DNA of 64,000 nucleotides, from the NCBI RefSeq assembly GCF_001691565.1, contig NZ_MAYO01000003.1, positions 1,836,766-1,900,765 on the forward strand, given 5' to 3'. The notes below the pieces were generated by a model. It ran no database searches. It was not told the origin of the DNA and saw only the letters and a list, made by a program, of their open reading frames with translations. This document shows, in pieces, positions 1 through 7,132 of the stretch; the first letter of the stretch is position 1, and the number at the start of each line of letters is the position of its first letter. Origin of the DNA: Microbacterium oleivorans. Its GTDB lineage: Bacteria > Actinomycetota > Actinomycetes > Actinomycetales > Microbacteriaceae. A program made the position numbers and the translations under genes.

Positions 1-1
1 C

Positions 2-1192
2 ATCCTGTTCGCGGGGTCGGTGAGCGACGCGTTCGGTCGCGTGCTCGTCCTCCGGATCGGGCTGATCGGCTTCGGGATCGCGTCGATCGGCGTCGGTCTC
101 GCACCCGATCCGGTCGTACTGATCATCGCGCGGGCCCTGCAGGGCGCCGCGGGCGCATTCCTCGTACCGAGCTCGCTCGCCCTCATCACGTCGCTGCTGA
201 ACGGACCGGCGCAGGCCCGGGCGATCGGCCAATGGACCGCGTGGACGACGGCCGCCAACCTCGCCGGCCCCCTCATCGGCGGCCTCTTCGTCGACCTGCT
301 GTCGTGGCGGTTCGCATTCCTCGTCAACATCCTCCCGATCGTCGTGACGTTCGTCCTCCTGTCCCGCCTCGGCCACGTCGACCACCGCCGCGACGACGCG
401 CACATCGACCTCGTGAGCGCGGCCCTGTGCACCCTGGGCCTCGGCGGCATCGTCTTCGCGCTCATCGAACAGCCGAACCTGGGGTGGGCGCATCCGGCGA
501 TCTGGATGCCGCTGGCCGCCGGCATCCTCCTGTTCACGGCGTTCCTGCTTCGTCAGCGCACGGTGCGCTCGCCCATCCTGCCGCTGGGGATCTTCCGCGT
601 CCGGAACTTCTGGACCGGCAACCTCGCCACCTTCTTCATCTACGCGGCGCTCTCGCTGAACGGTTTCGTCGTCGGGGTCTACCTGCAGCAGGGCGCGGGG
701 CTGAGCGCGACCTTCGCCGGGCTCGCGAGCCTGCCGACGACCGTTGCTCTGATCGCGCTCAGCTCGGTTGTGGGCGGGTGGGTGAACCGGTTCGGCCCAC
801 GCCTGTTCATGACGGTCGGCCCGCTCGTCATGGCGGTCGGCGCGCTGATGCTGCTCGCCGCCCGCGAGGACTTCGACTACTGGACTCAGGTCCTGCCGGG
901 TCTCGTCGTCTTCGGTCTGGGGCTCGGCATCACGGTCTCGCCGCTGACGTCGACGATCCTCGGCGCTATCGGCGGCGAGCGCTCCGGCATCGCCTCGGCG
1001 ACGAACAACGCCGTCTCGCGCATCGCCGGACTCGTCGTCATCGCGATCCTCGCCGTCATCATCGGCGGCGCGCTGGACCTCGACGGCTTCCACCGCGCCG
1101 CGCTCGTCACGGCCCTGCTGATGGCGGCCGGTGCGGTGGTCTCGTTCCTCGGGATCCGGAGGCCCGTCACCGCCGACGCGCAGGCCACCTGA
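2..1192 (+). CDS. MFS drug-efflux transporter (DHA2-like), 5' end missing
   Basis: The C-terminal ~396 residues of a major facilitator superfamily proton/drug antiporter; the reading frame is open to the left edge, so the start lies outside the window. The first visible residues contain motif A (G-S-V-S-D-A-F-G-R), the cytoplasmic loop between TM2 and TM3. About eleven further hydrophobic segments follow, with a central Arg/His/Asp-rich loop near residues 120-130. The remaining length and the long second half fit the 14-helix DHA2 (EmrB/QacA-like) group better than the 12-helix pumps. The substrate cannot be told. It ends 53 bp before the lactate dehydrogenase gene on the same strand, with no evident functional link. 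Confidence 0.85.
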   Translation: MLFAGSVSDAFGRVLVLRIGLIGFGIASIGVGLAPDPVVLIIARALQGAAGAFLVPSSLALITSLLNGPAQARAIGQWTAWTTAANLAGPLIGGLFVDLLSWRFAFLVNILPIVVTFVLLSRLGHVDHRRDDAHIDLVSAALCTLGLGGIVFALIEQPNLGWAHPAIWMPLAAGILLFTAFLLRQRTVRSPILPLGIFRVRNFWTGNLATFFIYAALSLNGFVVGVYLQQGAGLSATFAGLASLPTTVALIALSSVVGGWVNRFGPRLFMTVGPLVMAVGALMLLAAREDFDYWTQVLPGLVVFGLGLGITVSPLTSTILGAIGGERSGIASATNNAVSRIAGLVVIAILAVIIGGALDLDGFHRAALVTALLMAAGAVVSFLGIRRPVTADAQAT

Positions 1193-1245
1193 TTTCCACG
1201 GCCGGATGCGGGCCTGCGGCATCCGTCGACTGCCACACTGGCGGT

Positions 1246-2199
1246 ATGAGCGTCATCGAGAACTCGAAACTGACCGTCGTCGGCGCGGGCGCCGTCGGAT
1301 CGAGCGTCGCCTACGCCGCCCTCATTCGCGGATCGGCCCGGCACGTCGCCCTGTACGACATTGCTGCGGAGAAGGTCGAGGCCGAGGTCCTCGACCTCGC
1401 CCACGGCGCGCAGTTCACCGGATCGAGCGACATCTCCGGCGGCTCGGACGTCTCGGTCGCCGCGGGTTCCCACGTCGTCGTCATCACCGCGGGGGCTAAG
1501 CAGAACCCCGGGCAGACCCGCACCGAGCTCGCCGGAGTGAACGCCGGCATCCTCAAGCGGATGCTGCCCGAGCTGCTCGAGGTCGCCCCGAACGCGGTCT
1601 ACGTCATCGTCACGAACCCGTGCGACGTGCTCACGGTCATCGGGCAGGAGGTCACCGGGCTGCCGCCCGAGCGGATCTTCGCCTCGGGCACCGTGCTCGA
1701 CACGTCGCGCCTGCGGTGGAAGCTCGCCCAGCGTGCGGGGGTGTCGACCTCGAGCGTCCACGCCTACATCGTCGGCGAGCACGGCGACACCGAGTTCCCG
1801 CACTGGTCGCGCGCGACGATCGGCACCGTGCCGATCCTCGACTGGCAGCCGCTCGACGGCCAGCCGCCGTTCACGGCCCTGGAGCTCGACCGTATCGCCG
1901 TCGATGTGCGGGATGCCGCCTACACGGTCATCCGCGGCAAGGGAGCGACGAACTACGCGATCGGCCTGTCGAGCGCCCGGATCGTCGAAGCGATCCTCGG
2001 CGACCAGCACGCCGTCATGCCGGTGTCGACGGTGCTGAGCGACTTCCAGGGCGTCGACAGCGTCGCGCTCTCGGTGCCCTCCGTCGTCAGCAGCGCGGGC
2101 GCCCGCCCGATCCTCGAGACGTCGTTCTCGGACGACGAGCTGGCGCTCTTCCACCGCTCCGCCGACGCCCTGGGGGCGGTGGCGGCGTCGCTCCGCTGA
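1246..2199 (+). CDS. ldh: L-lactate dehydrogenase
   Basis: A 317-residue NAD-dependent L-lactate dehydrogenase that interconverts pyruvate and lactate in the cytosol. The N-terminal Rossmann motif VGAGAVGSSVAYA, the conserved NPCDVL segment, the substrate-loop motif GTVLDTSRLRW and the active-site stretch VGEHGDTEFPHWS (catalytic His in GEHGD) are all present. Length is normal for the family (310-320), and the GEHGDTEFPHWS form favours LDH over malate dehydrogenase. The ATG at 1246 has no clear Shine-Dalgarno sequence; CACACT six bases upstream could be a -10 element, giving a leaderless message. The 3' end faces the TRIC-family gene with a 9-bp gap. Confidence 0.95.
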   Translation: MSVIENSKLTVVGAGAVGSSVAYAALIRGSARHVALYDIAAEKVEAEVLDLAHGAQFTGSSDISGGSDVSVAAGSHVVVITAGAKQNPGQTRTELAGVNAGILKRMLPELLEVAPNAVYVIVTNPCDVLTVIGQEVTGLPPERIFASGTVLDTSRLRWKLAQRAGVSTSSVHAYIVGEHGDTEFPHWSRATIGTVPILDWQPLDGQPPFTALELDRIAVDVRDAAYTVIRGKGATNYAIGLSSARIVEAILGDQHAVMPVSTVLSDFQGVDSVALSVPSVVSSAGARPILETSFSDDELALFHRSADALGAVAASLR

Positions 2200-2208
2200 G
2201 CCCTCAGT

Positions 2209-2856
2209 TCAGGCCGGTCGCCGCCGGAGCGTGCCCGGCTCGGGAAAGGTCCATCCGAAGGCGACGGCGACGACGCGCACCGTCACCGTGACCGCGATGC
2301 ACACGAGCCCCGCGACGAGGATCGGCACCGAGAATGCGTTCAGCACGACGAGCACGACCACCCCGCCCGCGGCAGCGATCGCGTAGAGCGTGCTCACCTG
2401 CAGGAACGAGAACGGCAGGTTCAGCGCGACGTCGCGGAGCATCCCGCCTCCGATCGCGCCGAGGACCCCGACGACGACCGCGCCGACCGGACCCACGCCG
2501 AGCGACAGCGCCTTCGAGGCACCGATGGCGCCGAACATGCCCATGACGATCGCGTCGAGGACGGTCAGCGGCCATGTCAGCCGGGACACGACTGCCTGCA
2601 CCCCCATCCCGACCAGAGCCCCTCCCGCCGCGACGAGCAGGTACCAGTTCTGCCAGATCACGACGGGCGGCTGATTGAGGACGACATCGCGCAGCAAGCT
2701 TCCCCCGAGGGCGACGAGGAGTCCGATGACGAGCACACCCAGCACATCGATGCGCTGATGCCGGTGCTCCGCCGCGACGAGCGCGCCCTGGAGTCCGCCC
2801 AGTCCCGCGGCCAGCAGCTCGACCCACAGGGGAACGGCGAACGGGGCGACGCTCAT
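2209..2856 (-). CDS. TRIC/UPF0126 (YicG-like) membrane protein
   Basis: A 215-residue integral membrane protein with about seven hydrophobic helices arranged as two related halves. Each half carries the family signature of a glycine-rich helix followed by LLRDVVLNQPP (first half) and MLRDVALNLPF (second half). This duplicated GG..LRDV pattern defines the bacterial TRIC/UPF0126 family, linked in some members to cation conductance or glycine transport; the substrate here is unknown. The ATG at 2856 is preceded by GAGGAGGAG, so longer upstream readings are unlikely. It lies 31 bp downstream of the alpha/beta hydrolase and may be co-transcribed with it. Confidence 0.9.
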   Translation of the reverse strand: MSVAPFAVPLWVELLAAGLGGLQGALVAAEHRHQRIDVLGVLVIGLLVALGGSLLRDVVLNQPPVVIWQNWYLLVAAGGALVGMGVQAVVSRLTWPLTVLDAIVMGMFGAIGASKALSLGVGPVGAVVVGVLGAIGGGMLRDVALNLPFSFLQVSTLYAIAAAGGVVVLVVLNAFSVPILVAGLVCIAVTVTVRVVAVAFGWTFPEPGTLRRRPA

Positions 2857-2887
2857 CTCGACTCCTCCTCGATCCCTCGTCGACGGG

Positions 2888-3580
2888 TCAGTGCGCGGAG
2901 CCTGCGGCGTCGGCGATGACCTTCGCGACCGTGTCGGCCTGCGAGATGAACAGTGCGTGGCTGCCCGGGACGTTCGTGATCTGTGCTCCGACCCGCGAGG
3001 CCATGTGCTGCAGCATCGCCTGATCGAACGCCTTGTCCTCCGTGGCGATGACGGCCCAGCTCGGCTTGTCGCGCCACGCCGCTGCGGTGACGGGCTCGGC
3101 GAACACCGACATGTTGACGGGCACCTGGCTGTCGGCGAGGAAGGCGGCATCCGCTTCGTCGATGTCGGCGGCGAACCCGGCGCGGAAGTGATCGCGGGCG
3201 AGGTAGCCGTACCCGTCCTCACGGACGTCGATGACGAACTCGGGCGTGGCCGCGAAGCCCTCGTACTGCTGCCCGGACGACTCCCCCGCATCGGGGATCA
3301 GCGCCGAGACGTAGACGAGCCCGGCGACGTTGGGGTGGGTGCCCGCCTGCGTGATGACGGTGCCGCCCCACGAGTGGCCGACGAGGATGGCAGGTCCGTC
3401 CTGCTGGTCGAGGACTCGAGTGGTCGCGGCGACGTCGGCCTCGAGCGAGGTCAGCGGGTTCTGGACGATGGACACGCGGAAGCCGCGAGCGGTGAGGAGG
3501 TCGTACACACGGCGCCAGCCGGAGCCGTCTGCGAAGGCTCCGTGGACGAGGACGACGTTCGTGATGTCTGCGGTGTTCAT
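2888..3580 (-). CDS. alpha/beta hydrolase (esterase EstC-like)
   Basis: A 230-residue alpha/beta-hydrolase. It opens with VVLVHGAFADGSGWRRVYDLL (oxyanion HG motif), has the nucleophile elbow VGHSWGG (Ser near residue 89), a likely acid in the EDKAFD segment, and the catalytic His in the late GSHALF motif. The fold, length and HGAFADGS start are typical of small esterases of the EstC/pyrethroid-hydrolase type; the natural substrate is unknown. The ATG at 3580 has GGAAGAG just upstream, so the longer open frame to 3721 is not used. A promoter with an overlapping palindrome lies about 65 bp upstream, suggesting repression. Confidence 0.88.
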   Translation of the reverse strand: MNTADITNVVLVHGAFADGSGWRRVYDLLTARGFRVSIVQNPLTSLEADVAATTRVLDQQDGPAILVGHSWGGTVITQAGTHPNVAGLVYVSALIPDAGESSGQQYEGFAATPEFVIDVREDGYGYLARDHFRAGFAADIDEADAAFLADSQVPVNMSVFAEPVTAAAWRDKPSWAVIATEDKAFDQAMLQHMASRVGAQITNVPGSHALFISQADTVAKVIADAAGSAH

Positions 3581-3644
3581 GAATCTCTTCCTTTGATGTC
3601 GTGCCCCCGGATCGGGGTGCTGTCTGACGTAACGCTTGCGATAC

Positions 3645-3675
3645 GCAATATATTGCATACGGGGTGCAGCCGCAA
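3645..3675 (-). promoter_or_regulatory. promoter with palindromic operator for the alpha/beta hydrolase
   Basis: On the minus strand, TTGCGG (3675-3670), a 17-bp spacer and TATATT (3652-3647) form a good sigma-70-type promoter. The -10 lies inside the perfect 12-bp palindrome GCAATATATTGC (3645-3656), AT-rich against its GC-rich surroundings. A repressor bound there would block the -10 element. No cognate regulator gene is adjacent; the promoter assignment is inference from spacing and similarity to consensus. Confidence 0.5.
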
Positions 3676-3709
3676 GAACATCTGCGGAAGCGATGTCGGA
3701 TGCCGCGAT

Positions 3710-3715
3710 TAGCCT
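3710..3715 (+). promoter_or_regulatory. -10 element for a leaderless radA transcript
   Basis: TAGCCT matches the actinobacterial -10 pattern TANNNT and lies exactly six bases before the radA ATG, placing the predicted transcription start on the A of the start codon. No Shine-Dalgarno sequence precedes the ATG, which agrees with leaderless initiation. Confidence 0.4.
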
Positions 3716-3721
3716 GATCAC

Positions 3722-5080
3722 ATGGCTTCACGACGACCCGCCCCGACCGCGGCTTTCCGCTGCACCGAGTGCGGGTGGACGACCGCCAAGTGGGTCGGCC
3801 GGTGCGGCGAGTGCCAGCAGTGGGGCACGGTCGTCGAGGCGACCACGCAGACCGGGATCACGGCGACCGTCACCCCGATCGCCCCCACACGCAGCGCCCG
3901 GCCCATCACGCAGATCGACACGAGAGAGACGCCGCGACGCTCGAGCGGCGTCGGGGAGTTCGATCGCGTCCTCGGCGGCGGCATCGTCCCCGGCGCCGCG
4001 ATCCTGCTCTCCGGCGAGCCGGGGGTGGGTAAATCGACTCTCCTCCTCGAGGTTGCCGCGCAGAGCGCGCGCGCCGGTCGCCGGGTCCTCTACGTCAGCG
4101 CGGAGGAGTCCCTCAGCCAGGTCCGGCTGCGCGCCGAACGCACCGGCGCCCTGCACGACGAGCTCTACCTCGCGAGCGAGACGGACCTCGCGACGACCCT
4201 CGGGCACGTCGACGACGTGCGCCCCGACCTCCTCATCGTCGATTCGGTGCAGACGGTCTCATCAGGTCTCATCGACGGTGCCGCCGGGCAGCCGAGCCAG
4301 GTGCGGGAGGTGGCATCCACCCTCATCCGCGTCGCGAAGGAGCGCGACCTGCCCGTCGTGATCGTCGGTCACGTCACGAAGGACGGCCAGGTCGCCGGAC
4401 CCCGCATCCTCGAGCACCTCGTCGACGTCGTCTGCCACTTCGAAGGCGACCGCCAGACCTCCTTGCGCTTCGTGCGGGCCCTCAAGAACCGGTTCGGCGC
4501 GACCGACGAGGTCGGCTGCTTCGACATGGCGGGCGACGGCATCGCCGAGGTACCCGATCCGAGCGCGCTCTTCCTCAGCAACCGTCCCAGCGAACCCGGC
4601 ACGTGCGTGACGGTCGCGCTCGAGGGCCGGCGGGCACTGCCCGTCGAGGTGCAGGCCCTGACGCTGCACACCTCGGCCCCGAACCCACGGCGGATCGTGA
4701 GCGGGGTCGACGGCGCCCGCGTCGCAATGGTGCTCGCGGTACTCGAGAAGCGGGCCGGCATCAAGCTGTCGGACCAGGACGTCTACGTCTCGACCGTCGG
4801 CGGGGTGCGTCTCACCGAGCCGGCCGCCGACCTCGCCATCGCCCTCGCCATCGCGAGCGCGGCGTCCGAGCGGCCGAACCCTGCGAAACTCGCGGCGATC
4901 GGCGAATTGAGCCTGTCGGGCGAGATCCGCCGGGTGACCCAGCACGATCAGCGGCGCTCCGAGGCGGCACGGCTGGGCTACAAGGCCGTGATCGACGCGG
5001 GCGCCGGCACCTTGCGGGACGCCCTCGTCCAGCGGTCGCGCCACCACGCTCCTCGGCCGGACGACCGACCCGACTTCTGA
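3722..5080 (+). CDS. radA: DNA repair protein RadA
   Basis: A 452-residue RadA/Sms ATPase that promotes branch migration and processing of recombination intermediates. An N-terminal C4 zinc finger (CTECGWTTAKWVGRCGEC, residues ~13-30) precedes the RecA-like core with Walker A GEPGVGKS (~98-105), the RadA-specific KNRFG motif (LKNRFGATDE, ~260) and a C-terminal Lon-protease-like domain containing IGELSLSGEIRRV. The length is normal. The C-terminus is slightly unusual, ending in a basic RSRHHAPRPDDRPDF stretch. The start has no ribosome binding site and probably begins a leaderless mRNA. It is divergent from the hydrolase gene and convergent, 5 bp apart, with the next gene. Confidence 0.95.
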   Translation: MASRRPAPTAAFRCTECGWTTAKWVGRCGECQQWGTVVEATTQTGITATVTPIAPTRSARPITQIDTRETPRRSSGVGEFDRVLGGGIVPGAAILLSGEPGVGKSTLLLEVAAQSARAGRRVLYVSAEESLSQVRLRAERTGALHDELYLASETDLATTLGHVDDVRPDLLIVDSVQTVSSGLIDGAAGQPSQVREVASTLIRVAKERDLPVVIVGHVTKDGQVAGPRILEHLVDVVCHFEGDRQTSLRFVRALKNRFGATDEVGCFDMAGDGIAEVPDPSALFLSNRPSEPGTCVTVALEGRRALPVEVQALTLHTSAPNPRRIVSGVDGARVAMVLAVLEKRAGIKLSDQDVYVSTVGGVRLTEPAADLAIALAIASAASERPNPAKLAAIGELSLSGEIRRVTQHDQRRSEAARLGYKAVIDAGAGTLRDALVQRSRHHAPRPDDRPDF

Positions 5081-5085
5081 GCGGG

Positions 5086-5487
5086 TCAGGCGTCGAGCGC
5101 GGCTATGAGGTCCGCCGGTGCGGCCTGCATGGGGTGCGGACCGGCGATGTCGAAGAACACCGTCGTGATCTCCTCGCCGTACGTGCCGAGGAAGGCGCGC
5201 AGCCAGGCCGGAGACTGCAGGCCGACGCCCGGCGGAAGCGTCGCGGGCTTGTTCGCCGCATCGCTGAACAGCAACAGAGCGACGTCGCCGGTGGCGGGGT
5301 CGCGGTACGTCCACACCTCGCCGGAATCCCGAGGGTCGTCACGGGCACCCGGACGCAGGAGCGGTACGACGGTCGGACCGTGCCGCAGTGCGAACGCGAG
5401 GGCAGCCATGTCCTGCGTCTGGAGAGCATCGGCCAGCGCCGTGTTGCGGAACTCGAGCGGCTTCTTCTCGCGCTTCTTCCCAGCCAT
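5086..5487 (-). CDS. conserved small protein beside radA, function unknown
   Basis: A 133-residue soluble protein starting MAGKKREKKPLEF, with a lysine-rich N-terminus. The middle has a short beta-rich stretch (VPLLRPGA...EVWTYRDPATGDVALLLFSDAANKP) that resembles the SseB N-terminal fold; this is a weak resemblance and no catalytic motif is visible. Many actinobacteria keep a protein of this type next to radA, from memory, but its role is not known to me. The ATG at 5487 is the only sensible start. It is convergent with radA. Confidence 0.7.
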   Translation of the reverse strand: MAGKKREKKPLEFRNTALADALQTQDMAALAFALRHGPTVVPLLRPGARDDPRDSGEVWTYRDPATGDVALLLFSDAANKPATLPPGVGLQSPAWLRAFLGTYGEEITTVFFDIAGPHPMQAAPADLIAALDA

Positions 5488-5543
5488 CCCCTCAGCCTAA
5501 GCGGGATGCCGCGGATCGCCGCGCCGAGCACCGGAACGTAAGG

Positions 5544-5591
5544 GGGCCCCCTCGAACTCCCCATTGGGGACTGGAGAAGTCGAGAGGGCCC
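5544..5591. repeat. nested inverted repeat (48 bp)
   Basis: Arms GGGCCCCCTCGA (5544-5555) and TCGAGAGGGCCC (5580-5591) match at 11 of 12 positions and enclose a second hairpin, TCCCCATTGGGGA (5558-5570). The structure lies in the 292-bp space between two minus-strand genes. There is no T-run, so it is not a textbook terminator; it could stabilise or attenuate the transcript arriving from the gene at 5780-6487. Confidence 0.5.
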
Positions 5592-5779
5592 ATCGCTCAC
5601 CGGCAACCGGGGGATCCGAGGTCCCGCTTCTGGGGGTGGGCGGGACTCCGTCGCTGGGGACGACGGGGGTGACCACCGGGAGCTGAACCCCAGGGTACGC
5701 GTCGAGGGTCGCCCCGGAACACCCCGCGAGGGCGATCGGAGATGAGAAAGTTCTCAGAAATCCCGGTGCGTCAGGTGGC

Positions 5780-6487
5780 TCACTTGATCGTGAACGAGGC
5801 GGGCTCCGCTGAGCCGATTCCGCCGATGGTGACCGAGAGGTTGTACCAGCCGGGGAGGGCCTTCTGCCGATCAGCGTCGCACGTGTCCACCGACGACCGG
5901 GTGCGATCCCAGACGATCGGACTCGCGCTCGTGACGGTCTTGCCGGCATCCAGCTGGACGACCTGGTCGCTCGGCTCGGTCTGACAGTCGGTGGATCGCC
6001 ACCAGGTGTCGCTGCCGCTCGTGATCTCGAACGTCTGCGCAGCCGTCCCGACGTTGATGAGGCAGGGCTCGTCCGTGTCGTTGACGAGGGTGATCGAGAG
6101 CTTGGGCAGCTCCCCCGTCCCGTACGAGCTCTTGTCGACGTCTGCGGTCACCGTCACATCGCCCGTCGTGCACGCAGGCACATCGCTCGGCGTCGCATCC
6201 GTCTGCTCGCCGTCTCCGTCCGCCGATGTGGTCACCCGGGGACTCGGGGTGCTCGACGGCGTCGCGGGGGCGGCACCTGCGCTCGGCGCCGGCGTCGGCG
6301 TGGAGCCGGCGGATGCCGGGGCTCCCCCGGTAGGCGGGGACGCGGTATCCGTCATCGCACGCCACGGCTGCCACGCCACCAGCGCGACGATGCCGCCGAC
6401 GATGAGGACGGCGAGGAGCAGCACGGCCAGCCGCCGTCGGCGGTAGACGGCCGGGGACGGCCGGCGGCGGGGGGCGTTGCTGCTCAC
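5780..6487 (-). CDS. membrane-anchored protein with Ser/Thr/Pro-rich linker
   Basis: A 235-residue protein of unknown function. A basic N-terminus (PRRRPSPAVYRRRR) leads into one transmembrane helix (~20-42), then a low-complexity Ala/Pro/Ser/Thr linker to ~100, then an extracytoplasmic beta-rich domain with several cysteines (CTTGDVTVTADVDKSSYGTG, EPCLINVGT, TDCQTEP, VDTC) and an Ig-like ending (GWYNLSVTIGGIGSAEPASF). The topology indicates a type II membrane protein whose C-terminal domain sits outside the cell. GTG start at 6487. The downstream 292 bp contain no convincing gene. Confidence 0.75.
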   Translation of the reverse strand: MSSNAPRRRPSPAVYRRRRLAVLLLAVLIVGGIVALVAWQPWRAMTDTASPPTGGAPASAGSTPTPAPSAGAAPATPSSTPSPRVTTSADGDGEQTDATPSDVPACTTGDVTVTADVDKSSYGTGELPKLSITLVNDTDEPCLINVGTAAQTFEITSGSDTWWRSTDCQTEPSDQVVQLDAGKTVTSASPIVWDRTRSSVDTCDADRQKALPGWYNLSVTIGGIGSAEPASFTIK

Positions 6488-6532
6488 GCGTCCAGGGTAC
6501 GCACGGGGTCTTCGCCCGCCGGCCCGGCGCGC

Positions 6533-7045
6533 CTACAACTGCTTGAGCATCCGGGTGTTGCCCAGGGTGTTGGGCTTCACGTGCGCCAGGTCGAGGAACT
6601 CGGCGACACCCTCGTCGGGGCTGCGGAGGAGTTGCGAGTAGACGTCGGGTGCCACGACCTGCTCCCCGATCTCGGCGAAGCCGCGACGGGAGAAGAACGG
6701 GACCTCGAAGGTCAGACAGAACAGCCGGCTGAGCCCGAGGGCGCGCGCGTTCTCCTCCAGGAGGTCGACGACAGCGCCGCCCACTCCCCGGTGCAGCCAG
6801 TCGTCGGCGACGATGAGGGTGCGGATCTCGCCGAGGTCCTCCCACATCACGTGGAGGGCGCCGCAGCCGACGAGCCGATCTCCGGCTTCGGCGACCACGA
6901 ACTCCTGCACGGTCTCGTACAGGGTGACGCGCTCCTTGCCGAGGAGGATGCGCCGCTGCACCCACGGCTCGAGGAGCTCCTGGATGCGGGGGACGTCCGT
7001 GGTCCGCGCGGGGCGCACGGTGAAGGTCGCGTCCGATCCCGTCAT
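6533..7045 (-). CDS. argA: amino-acid N-acetyltransferase (single-domain N-acetylglutamate synthase)
   Basis: A 170-residue GNAT-fold enzyme predicted to acetylate L-glutamate with acetyl-CoA, the first step of arginine biosynthesis. It has the hallmarks of the short actinobacterial ArgA: LYETVQEFVVAE near the start, GCGALHVMWEDLGEIRTL, the CoA loop HRGVGGAVV, FEVPFFSRRGF, and the diagnostic C-terminal AHVKPNTLGNTRML. No amino-acid-kinase domain is present, as expected for this type. I choose ATG 7045 because TACAGT lies seven bases upstream (leaderless start) and because it matches the usual N-terminus; GTG 7054 in frame is the alternative. It is divergent from the ATP-grasp gene. Confidence 0.87.
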   Translation of the reverse strand: MTGSDATFTVRPARTTDVPRIQELLEPWVQRRILLGKERVTLYETVQEFVVAEAGDRLVGCGALHVMWEDLGEIRTLIVADDWLHRGVGGAVVDLLEENARALGLSRLFCLTFEVPFFSRRGFAEIGEQVVAPDVYSQLLRSPDEGVAEFLDLAHVKPNTLGNTRMLKQL

Positions 7046-7052
7046 GGGTTCC

Positions 7053-7058
7053 ACTGTA
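7053..7058 (-). promoter_or_regulatory. -10 element for leaderless argA
   Basis: TACAGT on the minus strand matches TANNNT and ends seven bases before the ATG at 7045. Its placement repeats that seen before radA and the gene at 10531. Confidence 0.35.
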
Positions 7059-7132
7059 TTCGCCCTGCACGCGCCGCCCCGCGCGAATCCGGCGGTCCGG
7101 TACGCCTACGCTGGACGCAGGGAGGGGACCCC

